A stretch of 64,000 nucleotides of DNA from Polynucleobacter hallstattensis (lineage in GTDB: Bacteria > Pseudomonadota > Gammaproteobacteria > Burkholderiales > Burkholderiaceae), in NCBI RefSeq assembly GCF_018881835.1, contig NZ_JACVPO010000001.1, positions 992,001 to 1,056,000 on the forward strand, in the 5' to 3' direction. Under the pieces are notes generated by a model. That model had not been told where the DNA came from, did not search any database, and was given only the letters and a program-made list of their open reading frames with translations. Shown here piece after piece: positions 1-8,370 of the stretch; position 1 is the first letter of the stretch, and each line of letters begins with the position of its first letter. Made by a program: the position numbers and the translations under genes.

Positions 1-244
1 CATCAATCATGATCATGAGCTCCATCAAGCTGTCGTTTGTTGGAGCGCAAGTTGATTGGATAACGACCACGTTCTTGCCGCGGACGTTTTCTTGAATTTC
101 TACCTGGATTTCACCATCAGAGAATCGTCCAACAAATGCTTTTCCCATGGGAAGGTTGAGCTCTTTTGCTACCGCATGGGCCAAAACCGGATTTGCGTTG
201 CCTGTGAAAAGAGTCAGTAAATCTGCGTTCATTGGGGCGGACAT
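1..244 (-). CDS. prs: Ribose-phosphate pyrophosphokinase, N-terminal part (cut by window edge)
   Basis: Makes PRPP from ribose 5-phosphate and ATP, feeding purine, pyrimidine, histidine, tryptophan and NAD synthesis in the cytoplasm. Only the first 81 codons are present; the gene runs off the left edge. The visible part shows the family's N-terminal pattern: [11 protein letters not shown], then [12 protein letters not shown] and the segment [18 protein letters not shown], which belongs to the first Rossmann-like half. I chose the ATG at 244; a second in-frame ATG at 232 (reading MNADLL) is also possible. It lies 61 bases downstream of a tRNA-Gln gene on the same strand, the arrangement typical of Burkholderiales (ispE, tRNA-Gln, prs). 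The family assignment is very secure; the exact start is less so. Confidence 0.95.
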   Translation of the reverse strand, partial: MSAPMNADLLTLFTGNANPVLAHAVAKELNLPMGKAFVGRFSDGEIQVEIQENVRGKNVVVIQSTCAPTNDSLMELMIMID

Positions 245-305
245 AGGTGATTTTGGAGTTTTGGTAGAGGTCGAATGGATATCTTAAGGTCGTATCTACA
301 GAGTT

Positions 306-382
306 TGGCAGGGGAAGAAGGATTCGAACCTTCGCATGCTGGAATCAAAATCCAGTGCCTTAACCAGCTTGGCGATTCCCCT
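306..382 (-). tRNA. tRNA-Gln (anticodon UUG)
   Basis: A 77-nt cloverleaf can be drawn on the minus strand. The acceptor stem AGGGGAA pairs with TTCCCCT, followed by discriminator G and an encoded CCA. The anticodon stem CTGGA/TCCAG encloses loop TTTTGAT with anticodon TTG, which reads CAA (and CAG by wobble). The T arm GAAGG-TTCGAAT-CCTTC is perfect. The mature 5' end lies only five bases after the ispE stop codon, so the tRNA is either processed from an ispE-prs transcript or started from a promoter inside the ispE 3' end. Confidence 0.97.
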
Positions 383-387
383 ACAGG

Positions 388-1263
388 TCAATCTGAAGAA
401 ATCAAATTGTAAGCGGGATTTTTATTTAGCCCACGAACAATTCGACCTATCCATCCTTTTGGAAGATTTTGCAGAAGATTTTCCAGATTTGCGGTGTCCG
501 TCTTAGGGTCTAAGGCGGCAAAAACGCTACTTCCAGAGCCGGACATGCAAGGCGCCGAGTTTGGCACTGCCTTGTAAATCCAATCTAAAGCTTGCTTCAC
601 TTCAGGACATTTCTGCACCGCTACTGCCTGGCAATCATTCGACTGATATGAGCTTGGCGATGCAAGAAAGCCATCTATTGTAATCGGAGCATGATCTCGG
701 GTCAATTGAGGGTCTTGAAAAATCTGAGCAGTGACAATTCCCTTGTTAGGGAAGATCACCACAAAGTCTTGGGTTTCCAAGGAAATGCCCTGTAATTTCT
801 CCCCAATGCCCTCAACAAATGCATTTTGGCCATAGATGAAAAAAGGTACATCTGCCCCTAGTTTTAGACCGAGCCGACAAAGTGTCGAAATATCAAGATT
901 TAGATTCCAGAGGGTGTTGAGGCCAATCAGTGTGGATGCAGCATCGGATGATCCGCCACCGAGGCCAGCACCCATGGGGATCATTTTTTTCAAGCCAATT
1001 TCAGCGCCCTGATTAATCTTGCAAAAATCTTTTAAGAGTTGGGCAGCGCGGACTACTAAATCCTGTTCTGGGGGTACGCCTGGAATGGGATCAATGCGAC
1101 GAATCTCATTTTCAGAAATAGACTTTAAGGTGAGGACATCACACCAATCAATCAACTGAAAAACAGATTGGAGTAGGTGATAGCCATCTTCGCGACGCCC
1201 AACAATATGTAGAAACAGATTGAGCTTCGCGGGGCATTGGATTTCTAAGGCCTTACTCATCAT
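388..1263 (-). CDS. ispE: 4-diphosphocytidyl-2-C-methyl-D-erythritol kinase
   Basis: Phosphorylates CDP-methylerythritol with ATP in the non-mevalonate (MEP) pathway to isoprenoids, including the ubiquinone side chain. The 291-residue product is of normal family length and is a GHMP kinase. The start has PAKLNLFLHI with Lys13, the ATP loop PMGAGLGGGSSDAA covers residues 96-109, and the likely catalytic Asp is D138 in LGADVPFF. The C-terminal motif SGSGSSVFA is also typical. Two ATG codons are adjacent (1263 and 1260); either may be used. It starts 7 bases after the stop of the TPR-LolB gene, indicating one operon. In Burkholderiales lolB normally precedes ispE, matching the fused gene here. 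Confidence 0.96.
   Translation of the reverse strand: MMSKALEIQCPAKLNLFLHIVGRREDGYHLLQSVFQLIDWCDVLTLKSISENEIRRIDPIPGVPPEQDLVVRAAQLLKDFCKINQGAEIGLKKMIPMGAGLGGGSSDAASTLIGLNTLWNLNLDISTLCRLGLKLGADVPFFIYGQNAFVEGIGEKLQGISLETQDFVVIFPNKGIVTAQIFQDPQLTRDHAPITIDGFLASPSSYQSNDCQAVAVQKCPEVKQALDWIYKAVPNSAPCMSGSGSSVFAALDPKTDTANLENLLQNLPKGWIGRIVRGLNKNPAYNLISSD
406..411 (-). promoter_or_regulatory. Possible -10 element for tRNA-Gln/prs inside ispE 3' end
   Basis: On the minus strand the hexamer TACAAT lies about 24 bases before the tRNA 5' end, which would start transcription roughly 17 bases upstream of the mature tRNA. I see no good -35 at the right distance, so this is a weak candidate; co-transcription from ispE is the alternative. 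Confidence 0.25.
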
Positions 1264-1270
1264 TCACACT

Positions 1271-2758
1271 TCACTCATTCGCATTATCAAATACCAAACG
1301 GATATCGATCGAGCCAATGTTAGAGCTGCGAGTCATCATGAGTTTTTCTAAACGCTGCGTATTGTTCCAGTTGTAATTTAAGGTCCAACCATCTTGCGTA
1401 ATTTTACTCACTTGCCCTTTTGCATTTCGCTCAACACTGGCATTGCCACCGGGACGGGTTTTCCCACGTAACCAGTCTGATAAACCGCGAGCAGGGAGCG
1501 GAAGTCCTAATGTATTTTGTATCAGAGTGTCAGCATCGATAGCTGTAGTTAGTTGACCATCACGCTCTAAAATTGCCTCACCAGGTTTAATCGTAATTTT
1601 TGCAATGGATCCACCTACCGGATTACGAATTTCTAATACGTCGATCAAAGCATCTTGAGTCAATGTAAATCCGCCTGAGCCACCCTGATTTTTACTTTCG
1701 GTGAGTCCAGTAATTTTCACCGCAAAACGACCGTCCCATGTGCCTTTGAGGGCGGTATCTGCTAGTGACCAATCAGGTTTCAAGCGCTTCAAAGTTTCTT
1801 TGAGAGTCGGGTTATTGGCATCTAATTGCTGGCCTTTGCGCCACATATCTTCTGCTTCGACTGGGCGATTCATTACCCATAAGACTTCGCCAATATGTGC
1901 GGCAATATCTGCTTCGGGTTTCATGCCAAATGCTTGTTGCAGTTGCTCTAAGGCAAGATCATTTTTACCCATACGAAAGTTGACCCAGCCAAGGCTGTCT
2001 AATATAAAACCATCTTTAGGTGAGAGTTGATGTGCTTTATTAATCAGCTTAAATGCTTCGGGTAATTTCTGATTGCGATCAGCTAGTGAGTAACCAAGTG
2101 CATTGAGACTATTTACATCATTCGGATTTTTGCGCAAGATTTCGCGCAGAGTTTTCTCCATTACATCGATGTGCCCCGATTTTTCAGCAGACATGGCGTA
2201 GGTGTAGAGAAGCCCAGGATCTTTTGGTTCTGGCTTTAATGTTGAAACAATTTCATAGAAAGCTCTCAGTGCTTCTGATTCATTGGTCGCTTTAGCTAAT
2301 AGCGCCTGAATCTGTAGCAAAGTATTTTCACGTTGCGCCGGTGTTTGTTGACTCAAGAGTGAGATGGCGGGTTTGACTGCATCCGACCAGCGTTGATTCA
2401 AAATTAAGAGGGTGACGAGTACTTCTTTAGGCCTAGTTTGTTTCGGACCGGCCAAACCATCCCAAGTTTGCGCTGCTTGGAGTGCAAGATCAGGTGCGCC
2501 TGCGGTAATCGCGATCTCCATAGCCCTTTGTGCTAAGCGAGGGTCATCTAGCTGGCGCGCGAGCTCCAAATAGGTTGTATATGCCAAGCCAGCTTCACCG
2601 CGCTGAAGGGCGATTTCAGAGGCAAGGACCTCAAATACAGCTTGACCACTATCCAAGCTGCTGGATTTAGCGATGCTATTGCTGGCGAAGAGGCTAAAAC
2701 TTAGTCCAGCCGCAAGCAGTAAGACCCTAAAAGTGGGCTTTAATGAAAATTTAGTCAT
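1271..2758 (-). CDS. TPR-repeat protein fused to a LolB lipoprotein-insertase domain
   Basis: A 495-residue protein that reads as two genes joined in frame. Residues about 10-32 form a hydrophobic signal segment. Residues about 40-330 are helical repeats of TPR type, clearest in NPNDVNSLNALGYSL and SPKDGFILDSLGWVNF. From about residue 340 the sequence is LolB-like: GTWDGRFAVKI, then LEIRNPVGGSIAKI, LGLPLPARGLSDWLRG, QDGWTLNYNW, and a C-terminal SIDIRLVF. LolB receives lipoproteins from LolA at the outer membrane and is normally itself a lipoprotein. Here there is no lipobox, and no cysteine anywhere in the protein, so it cannot be lipid-anchored. I chose the ATG at 2758 over the GTG at 2764. 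In relatives the TPR gene and lolB are, from general knowledge, separate neighbours. Domain calls are from pattern recognition; LolB activity is inferred. Confidence 0.85.
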   Translation of the reverse strand: MTKFSLKPTFRVLLLAAGLSFSLFASNSIAKSSSLDSGQAVFEVLASEIALQRGEAGLAYTTYLELARQLDDPRLAQRAMEIAITAGAPDLALQAAQTWDGLAGPKQTRPKEVLVTLLILNQRWSDAVKPAISLLSQQTPAQRENTLLQIQALLAKATNESEALRAFYEIVSTLKPEPKDPGLLYTYAMSAEKSGHIDVMEKTLREILRKNPNDVNSLNALGYSLADRNQKLPEAFKLINKAHQLSPKDGFILDSLGWVNFRMGKNDLALEQLQQAFGMKPEADIAAHIGEVLWVMNRPVEAEDMWRKGQQLDANNPTLKETLKRLKPDWSLADTALKGTWDGRFAVKITGLTESKNQGGSGGFTLTQDALIDVLEIRNPVGGSIAKITIKPGEAILERDGQLTTAIDADTLIQNTLGLPLPARGLSDWLRGKTRPGGNASVERNAKGQVSKITQDGWTLNYNWNNTQRLEKLMMTRSSNIGSIDIRLVFDNANE

Positions 2759-2793
2759 AAGCACATTCTAATCCGCGAATCTACAATCCATTT

Positions 2794-3630
2794 ATGCCAG
2801 AACTCCCAGAAGTCGAAGTTACCCGATTGGGTATCCAGCCCCATTTAGAGGGGCTGAGGGTGAGCGCAGTCAAAATTATTGATGGTCGCTTGCGTTGGCC
2901 GGTCCCAAGTAATTTAAATGCCTTACTTACTGATCAGAAAGTCTTGGGAATAGAACGCCGCGGCAAGTATCTTCTAATGGAGTTTGATACGGGTTATCTA
3001 CTGCTGCACCTAGGCATGACCGGAACATTGCGGGTCCTTCCTGGTAGCGACCCTCTTAAGTTGCATGATCGAGTGACTTTTGAGTTTGGCAAGCTGAGTT
3101 TGCGTTTGCATGATCCCCGAAAGTTTGGCGCTGTTTTATGGCACTCAAAATCCAAGGGGCCAATTGAGAGCAATGCGCTTTTACAAAAACTAGGAGTTGA
3201 GCCTTTTTCATCGGAGTTTGAGGGTGAGCTTGGTACTGAGGTTCTTTATCAGTGTTCACGTAAACGTAGTGTTGCTGTGAAGCAATTTTTACTGGCAGGG
3301 CAAGCTGTGGTGGGTGTGGGCAACATCTATTGTTCTGAAAGTTTATTCGAGGCAGGTATTCATCCGGCAAAAGCTGCTGGAAAACTCACGCGTCCGCAAT
3401 GTTCTAGGCTAGCTAACTCAGTGAGATTGATTTTGAAAAAAGCGATTGCTGCAGGCGGCAGTTCTTTAAAAGACTTTGTGAACAGCAAAGGCGACCCAGG
3501 GCACTTCATGGTGCAAACTAAAGTCTATGATCGTAAGGATCAGCCTTGCAAGGTATGCAAGACGCTGATAAAACAAATAGTGCAAGGTCAGCGCTCTACT
3601 TACTTTTGCCCCCAATGTCAGAAGCGTTGA
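2794..3630 (+). CDS. mutM: Formamidopyrimidine-DNA glycosylase
   Basis: Bifunctional DNA glycosylase/AP lyase that removes 8-oxoguanine and other oxidised purines opposite cytosine. The 278-residue protein begins MPELPEVE, giving the catalytic N-terminal Pro (after Met removal) and Glu3. Lys58 in RRGKYL is the conserved beta-clamp lysine. A helix-two-turn-helix region includes GVGNIYCSE, and the C-terminal zinc finger has cysteines at 252, 255, 272 and 275. The gene is divergent from the TPR-LolB gene with only 35 bases between starts, so promoters are compressed. Its last 16 bases overlap the start of mutY, a partner enzyme in the same 8-oxoG repair system, suggesting translational coupling. 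Confidence 0.98.
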   Translation: MPELPEVEVTRLGIQPHLEGLRVSAVKIIDGRLRWPVPSNLNALLTDQKVLGIERRGKYLLMEFDTGYLLLHLGMTGTLRVLPGSDPLKLHDRVTFEFGKLSLRLHDPRKFGAVLWHSKSKGPIESNALLQKLGVEPFSSEFEGELGTEVLYQCSRKRSVAVKQFLLAGQAVVGVGNIYCSESLFEAGIHPAKAAGKLTRPQCSRLANSVRLILKKAIAAGGSSLKDFVNSKGDPGHFMVQTKVYDRKDQPCKVCKTLIKQIVQGQRSTYFCPQCQKR

Positions 3631-4772
3631 TCAAGCACTTCGCTACTAAGCTGATAGCTTGGCATGGCAAGGATGGACGCCAAGGTCTTCCATGGCAGAG
3701 TATTCGAGATCCATACGCCGTGTGGGTTTCTGAAATCATGCTTCAACAAACTCAGGTGGCAACTGTTCTGGAGCGCTACCCCCGCTTTATGAAGCGTTTT
3801 CCAACAGTGAAGAAGTTGGCTACTGCACCACTAGATGATGTCTTGGCGGAGTGGGCGGGACTTGGCTATTACACACGAGCTCGTAATCTTCACGCTTGTG
3901 CCAAGCAAGTGATGGAAGAGTTTGGGGGTAAGTTTCCCAAAGACCCGGTATTGCTCGAACAGCTCAAGGGTATTGGTAGATCGACTGCTGGTGCTATTGC
4001 AGCATTTGCATTTCATGAACGGGCACCGATTCTAGATGCGAACGTCAAGCGGATACTGGCACGATTATTTGGTGTAGATGGCGCCATCCAAGAAAAAGCA
4101 GTGAACGATGAGTTATGGCTATTGGCTAAAACACTGCTCCCTAAAAAAGCTCTGGATATGCCGGTGTACACGCAGGCTCTAATGGATTTTGGAGCAACTT
4201 GGTGCACTTCTCGTAAACCTATATGTTTAAGTGGGGAAAGAAAATGCCCATTTGCAAAAGAATGCCAAGCTAATCTCAGTGATCAGGTCCTGCTATTGCC
4301 TCGTAAAGTCATCAAAACAAAATCCCCTGAATTTAATTGTGACATGCTGTTACTCCGTCAGGGTGATTCAGTATTACTACAAAGGCGTCCCGAGAAGGCT
4401 ATCTGGGGCGGACTTTGGTCCTTACCTGAATCTACTTGGAGAGCTAAAGAAAAAAGTTCTCCATCTTCAGGCAATACAGCTCATTTGACTGCGAAAGAAT
4501 TGTTTAAGCTTGTGCTGCCAGATGAAAGAACCTCTAGCGCTTTAAATGCTTGTCACTCAATTGAGCGAGGACTTGAAATTAAACATGTCTTTACGCATCG
4601 TCGTTTATGGATGCAGATTTGGCATGCGACTTCAGGCTCTGCCGTGAAATTTTCTAGCGATGACTTGAAGTGGATCCCTATACGTCAGCTAGGAAAGTAC
4701 GGCTTGCCACAACCGATTAAATTGCTATTGCAGGGATTGAGTCTAGCTCGCGGTGACGGCTTAAGAAATTAA
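3615..4772 (+). CDS. mutY: A/G-specific adenine glycosylase
   Basis: Removes adenine mispaired with 8-oxoguanine or guanine, completing the GO repair system with MutM. I chose ATG 3615 (MSEALIKH), giving 385 residues; a longer reading frame upstream lies within mutM and lacks family similarity. Catalytic Glu40 lies in SEIMLQQTQVATV and Asp141 in ILDANVKRI, after a helix-hairpin-helix (LKGIGRSTAGAI). The [4Fe-4S] loop has cysteines 197, 204, 211 and 217, spaced C-X6-C-X6-C-X5-C; the usual pattern is C-X6-C-X2-C-X5-C, so four residues appear inserted. A C-terminal NUDIX-like 8-oxoG recognition domain follows (about 240-385). The 3' end overlaps the convergent rapZ by 56 bases. Confidence 0.96.
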   Translation: MSEALIKHFATKLIAWHGKDGRQGLPWQSIRDPYAVWVSEIMLQQTQVATVLERYPRFMKRFPTVKKLATAPLDDVLAEWAGLGYYTRARNLHACAKQVMEEFGGKFPKDPVLLEQLKGIGRSTAGAIAAFAFHERAPILDANVKRILARLFGVDGAIQEKAVNDELWLLAKTLLPKKALDMPVYTQALMDFGATWCTSRKPICLSGERKCPFAKECQANLSDQVLLLPRKVIKTKSPEFNCDMLLLRQGDSVLLQRRPEKAIWGGLWSLPESTWRAKEKSSPSSGNTAHLTAKELFKLVLPDERTSSALNACHSIERGLEIKHVFTHRRLWMQIWHATSGSAVKFSSDDLKWIPIRQLGKYGLPQPIKLLLQGLSLARGDGLRN

Positions 4773-5607
4773 TTTGAAGTGCGGCCAAATCTTTTTGCGG
4801 CAGAAAATGCGCAATGATGCGACTCACAAGATAAACCGAACGATGCTGTCCACCAGTACAGCCGATAGCGACAGTAAGATAGCTACGACCATCTGCGATG
4901 TAGTGAGGCAACCATTTTTCAATAAATTGAATAATGTCATTTTCCATGCTAACTACTTCAGGAATTTTTTCCAAGAATTCGCGAACTGGCTGATCTTTGC
5001 CAGACATCGGGCGTAAGACTTTGTCATAGTGCGGGTTAGGCAAGCAGCGCACATCAAATACGAGATCAGCTTCACTAGGTAAGCCTTTTTTAAATCCAAA
5101 AGATTCAAAAATAACGGTGAGTCCTTGAGGCTTATCTTTCAGAAGATCCTGAATCCAGGAGCGTAGGGCATGAGCAGGTAGATTGCTGGTATCAATACTG
5201 TGGGCTTGATTGCGCAGAGGTTCTAAGAGATTACGCTCTTTATCAATAGCCTCGATAAGGGTGGCAGCTTGGGTTTGTTGAGTTTTTCCAGAGAGTGGAT
5301 GGCGTCTGCGAGTTTCGGAGAAACGCTGGATCAGCGTATTGGTATCAGCATTGAGGAAAACAATTCGCACCTGATGGTTGCGCCTCAGGTTTTCTAAAAT
5401 CTGAGGGAGCCCTGCAATTGACTGACCGCGACGTGCATCAATAGCAACCGCAACACGTTCACTTTTTTCACCTTCTAGGGTAGTGATGAGGTTTTCTAGA
5501 AGGGTGACAGGAAGGTTATCAACACAGTCATAACCTACATCTTCAAAGGCTCTCAGCGCAACTGATTTACCTGAACCAGAGATGCCGGTAATCAGATTAA
5601 TTTGCAT
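4717..5607 (-). CDS. rapZ: RNase adapter protein RapZ (P-loop nucleotide-binding)
   Basis: RapZ-family proteins bind nucleotides and, in E. coli, direct RNase E to the sRNA GlmZ and so control glucosamine-6-phosphate synthase. The 296-residue protein has a Walker A loop GISGSGKS at residues 8-15, a Walker B-like VAVAIDAR, and the C-terminal domain with SFGFKKGLP, CLPNPHY and IGCTGGQHRSVY, the family's most conserved part. Whether a GlmZ-like RNA exists in this organism cannot be seen; the betaproteobacterial role may differ. It follows hprK with one base between, in the rapZ-hprK-ptsN-hpf block. Its 3' end overlaps mutY by 56 bases tail to tail. Confidence 0.95.
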   Translation of the reverse strand: MQINLITGISGSGKSVALRAFEDVGYDCVDNLPVTLLENLITTLEGEKSERVAVAIDARRGQSIAGLPQILENLRRNHQVRIVFLNADTNTLIQRFSETRRRHPLSGKTQQTQAATLIEAIDKERNLLEPLRNQAHSIDTSNLPAHALRSWIQDLLKDKPQGLTVIFESFGFKKGLPSEADLVFDVRCLPNPHYDKVLRPMSGKDQPVREFLEKIPEVVSMENDIIQFIEKWLPHYIADGRSYLTVAIGCTGGQHRSVYLVSRIIAHFLPQKDLAALQINFLSRHRELDSIPAIAI

Positions 5608-5608
5608 A

Positions 5609-6610
5609 TTAAATGAGGCGGCCTTGTGACTTCGAAGACTCTGCTTCAGTATTCATTTGTAAACGCTGGCGCTCCATAAATTCTTTTAGGGTATCGATAC
5701 CTCGTAGCTGCAAAATGGTATTGCGCACAGCAGCCTCTACGAGAACTGCCAAGTTGCGACCTGCAGCCACCTGAATTTTGACAGTTCTAATGGCGACACC
5801 CAACACATCAATGTGCTGGGCTTCTAAAGGCAGGCGCTCAAACTCACCATCGTTACGGCGAACTAGTTGGACTATGAGGCGCAATTTTAATTTACGACGC
5901 ACGGCTGTTTCACCAAAGATAGTGCGGATATCCAATAAGCCAAGCCCACGAACTTCCAAGAGGTTACGTAAAATCACAGGGCAGCGACCCTCGATATAGT
6001 CTGGTCCAAGTCGAGCAAAATCTACCGCATCATCAGCTACCAAACCGTGGCCGCGAGAAATTAGCTCTAAGCCTAATTCACTTTTTCCTAAGCCAGACTC
6101 GCCCATGATCAAAACTCCTAAGCCCAGAATATCCATGAATACACCGTGCATCGTAATTTGGGGTGCACCAATCTTAGTGAGGTAGGTACGTAGGTGATCA
6201 ATCACCTCAGCGGCTGATATGGCTGTTGTAAAGAGTGGAGTTGAGGATCGTTGGCAGAAGAGTTGGAGGGCGGCATCAGCCGTTTTACCGTCGGCCACAA
6301 TAACGCAAGGCGGCATTTTAGAAATGAGGTCGAAGATTTGCTCTTCTCGCTGCTGTGTTTCAAGTTGGGCATGATAGTTAATCTCCTGCTCACCAAAAAT
6401 CTGAATACGGCTTGGGTGAATGAGATTTAAGTGGCCCACTAAGTCTGAGCTGGCTGCGGCAGCTTTAACAGCCTCCGGCGGAAATCGTCTGTCCGCGCCT
6501 TCTAGGCCACCAATCCAGGATAGCTTCAGTTCAGAGACATTATCATCAAAGATCTGCTGGGCGGTAACTCCCTCTAAGAGTAGAGGCTGAGTAGTCAAGT
6601 TGAGCCCCAC
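5609..6610 (-). CDS. hprK: HPr kinase/phosphorylase
   Basis: Phosphorylates and dephosphorylates a serine of HPr-type phosphocarriers, tuning the phosphotransferase relay. The 333-residue protein has the N-terminal domain (about 1-135) and the C-terminal catalytic domain with P-loop GESGLGKS at 160-167 and the signature [16 protein letters not shown] near 217. It overlaps ptsN by 16 bases upstream and sits one base from rapZ downstream, so the three are translated from one message. In proteobacteria with incomplete sugar PTS, this module is thought to be regulatory rather than for sugar uptake. HPr and enzyme I genes are not in this window. Confidence 0.96.
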   Translation of the reverse strand: MGLNLTTQPLLLEGVTAQQIFDDNVSELKLSWIGGLEGADRRFPPEAVKAAAASSDLVGHLNLIHPSRIQIFGEQEINYHAQLETQQREEQIFDLISKMPPCVIVADGKTADAALQLFCQRSSTPLFTTAISAAEVIDHLRTYLTKIGAPQITMHGVFMDILGLGVLIMGESGLGKSELGLELISRGHGLVADDAVDFARLGPDYIEGRCPVILRNLLEVRGLGLLDIRTIFGETAVRRKLKLRLIVQLVRRNDGEFERLPLEAQHIDVLGVAIRTVKIQVAAGRNLAVLVEAAVRNTILQLRGIDTLKEFMERQRLQMNTEAESSKSQGRLI

Positions 6611-7053
6611 GTTTGTAGAATTTCACATACCTTCTCTGGACTGCCCTCCGAAGCAAGTAGCTTACGGGTATCTTGATCGGATAAGAGCTGTGCAATCGAA
6701 GACAGAATTTCTAAATGTTGCTGAGTTGCTTTTTCAGGAACAAGTAAAAAAATGAGGATGGATACAGCCTCACCATCAGGAGCGGCAAATTCGATCGGCT
6801 CTTGTAGTTTGACGAATGCGGCAATCGGTTGTTTTAGCCCCTTTACTCGACCGTGCGGGATGGCAACTCCAGCGCCTAGTGCGGTAGAGCCTAAGTCCTC
6901 GCGCGCATTTAAAAAGCCAACAATTGCTTCGGCTTCAAGTCCAGCTTGTTTGGAGAATAACTGCCCTACGGCCGCAAACGCCTCAGTCCTATTTTTAGAA
7001 GGACTATTTAAGGCAATACGGTCTAAAGCGAAAAGATCAGTCAGGGCATTCAT
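6595..7053 (-). CDS. ptsN: Nitrogen-regulatory PTS enzyme IIA (EIIA-Ntr)
   Basis: Phosphoryl acceptor at the end of the PTS-Ntr chain, which in other proteobacteria affects potassium homeostasis, nitrogen/carbon balance and stress responses. The 152-residue product carries the EIIA type-2 fold with the phosphorylatable His67 in [11 protein letters not shown], preceded by [10 protein letters not shown]. It lies 33 bases after hpf and overlaps hprK by 16 bases. The name refers to a link with sigma-54, yet rpoN is missing from its usual place two genes upstream (see findings). Confidence 0.96.
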   Translation of the reverse strand: MNALTDLFALDRIALNSPSKNRTEAFAAVGQLFSKQAGLEAEAIVGFLNAREDLGSTALGAGVAIPHGRVKGLKQPIAAFVKLQEPIEFAAPDGEAVSILIFLLVPEKATQQHLEILSSIAQLLSDQDTRKLLASEGSPEKVCEILQTWGST

Positions 7054-7086
7054 ATCACTAGATTATAGGTGTCCTGATGCTAGAGA

Positions 7087-7410
7087 TTACTCAAAATGTT
7101 TTTCGTGGTGATGATCTTGAATTTTTTCTTTGTGCTTGACAACTTGACGCTCAAGTTTATCTACCACTGCATCCATGGCGTGATAGAGGTCTGCGTTATG
7201 CGCTTCGGCAAAGAGTTCCTTGCCTTTGAGGTGAATAGTAATCTCGGCTGCTTGACGAAGATTTTTTTCTTTGGCGTTATCGACAATCAAAAATGCGGTG
7301 GCATCTAAAACGTGGTCAAAGTGTTTGCGAATTTTTTCTAACCCGGCTTCGAGGTGGGAACGCATAGCTGGAGTAACTTCAACATGACGGCTATTAATTT
7401 TCAGATTCAT
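7087..7410 (-). CDS. hpf: Ribosome hibernation-promoting factor
   Basis: Binds the 30S decoding and mRNA channel region in stationary phase, silencing and preserving ribosomes. The 107-residue protein is the short form (no long C-terminal dimerisation domain). It begins MNLKINSRHVEVTPAM and contains AEITIHLKGKELFAEA and DLYHAMDAVVDKLERQV, the conserved beta-sheet and RNA-binding helix, and ends in a His/Lys-rich tail (HHHEKHFE). The Shine-Dalgarno AGGAG lies just before the start. It heads the ptsN-hprK-rapZ block, as in enteric and Burkholderiales genomes, but here follows lptB directly. Confidence 0.96.
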   Translation of the reverse strand: MNLKINSRHVEVTPAMRSHLEAGLEKIRKHFDHVLDATAFLIVDNAKEKNLRQAAEITIHLKGKELFAEAHNADLYHAMDAVVDKLERQVVKHKEKIQDHHHEKHFE

Positions 7411-7602
7411 CAGCAGCTCCTATTCATAGAAAAACAAAATGCGTGCGCAAATAATTACTCGGGGTGCGCAGCAGACCCCTGTAATGATGTACTTGTTTAT
7501 ACGGAAATGAACTTCATGAACCTCCAGCGTATCAGCGATTTTGCTGAAAACCAAGGGGGCAGATCATGTTTATTTAATAAATACTCGAAAAGCGCTGAAT
7601 AA
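7411..7602. other. 192-bp gap between lptB and hpf where rpoN is usually found
   Basis: No coding remnant of sigma-54 is visible on either strand. On the minus strand I see a possible -10 (TATAAA at 7496-7501, no convincing -35) that would give hpf a leader of about 80 nt, and in that leader a small hairpin with 5-bp stem GGGGT/ACCCC (7461-7479). The hairpin has no U-run, so it is not a terminator. Otherwise nothing is supported. Confidence 0.5.
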
Positions 7603-8370
7603 TTACATGCGGAAGTTTTCGCCTAGGTAGACTCGTCTGACGGCATCATTCTCGATAATTTGGTCTGGCTTGCCTTCCGCCAGAACGCTACCTTCGCTGA
7701 TGATGTAGGCGTGGTCACAAATCCCCAAAGTTTCTCGAACGTTATGGTCAGTGATGAGCACGCCAATTTGGCGGTCTCTTAAGAAGCGCACAATCCGCTG
7801 GATTTCTCCAACCGCAATAGGGTCAACGCCAGCAAATGGCTCATCTAGCAAAATAAACTTAGGCTGGGAGGCGAGGGCCCTGGCAATTTCAACGCGGCGG
7901 CGTTCTCCACCAGATAGGGAAAGTGCGGGATTATCACGCAGATGGCTGATTTGAAGTTCGCCCAAGAGCTCATTCAAGCGATGCGCTATATCGGCCTTGC
8001 TCAGTGGTTTTCCACCTTGCACTTGCAGCTCTAATACTGCTTGAATGTTTTCAGCCACATTCAGCTTTCTGAAAACAGAAGCCTCTTGCGGGAGGTAGGA
8101 TAGGCCCATGCGAGCTCGCTCATGAATAGGAAGACGCGTGATATCTGTGCCATCCAAAACAATATTGCCGCCATCTAAGGGTACTAAGCCAACAATCATG
8201 TAAAAGGAGGTTGTTTTACCGGCACCATTTGGCCCTAAAAGTCCGACCACTTCGCCGCACTTAACTTCAATCGATACATCTCGCACTACGGTACGGGATC
8301 CATAGCGCTTTTGCAGGTGTTGAGCGCTTAGAGTTGCTGGTTTTTGAGTGCTACTGGAATTCGTGGTCAT
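7603..8370 (-). CDS. lptB: LPS export system ATP-binding protein LptB
   Basis: ATPase of the LptB2FGC complex that extracts lipopolysaccharide from the inner membrane and pushes it along the periplasmic bridge to LptD. The 255-residue ABC protein has Walker [11 protein letters not shown], the Q-loop region YLPQEASVF, signature LSGGERRR, Walker [15 protein letters not shown] and the H-loop LITDHNVRE, all intact. The start overlaps the lptA stop by 4 bases (ATGA), so the two are coupled. It ends the lptC-lptA-lptB run; lptD lies separately at 52.6 kb, and lptF/lptG are not in the window. Confidence 0.98.
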   Translation of the reverse strand: MTTNSSSTQKPATLSAQHLQKRYGSRTVVRDVSIEVKCGEVVGLLGPNGAGKTTSFYMIVGLVPLDGGNIVLDGTDITRLPIHERARMGLSYLPQEASVFRKLNVAENIQAVLELQVQGGKPLSKADIAHRLNELLGELQISHLRDNPALSLSGGERRRVEIARALASQPKFILLDEPFAGVDPIAVGEIQRIVRFLRDRQIGVLITDHNVRETLGICDHAYIISEGSVLAEGKPDQIIENDAVRRVYLGENFRM

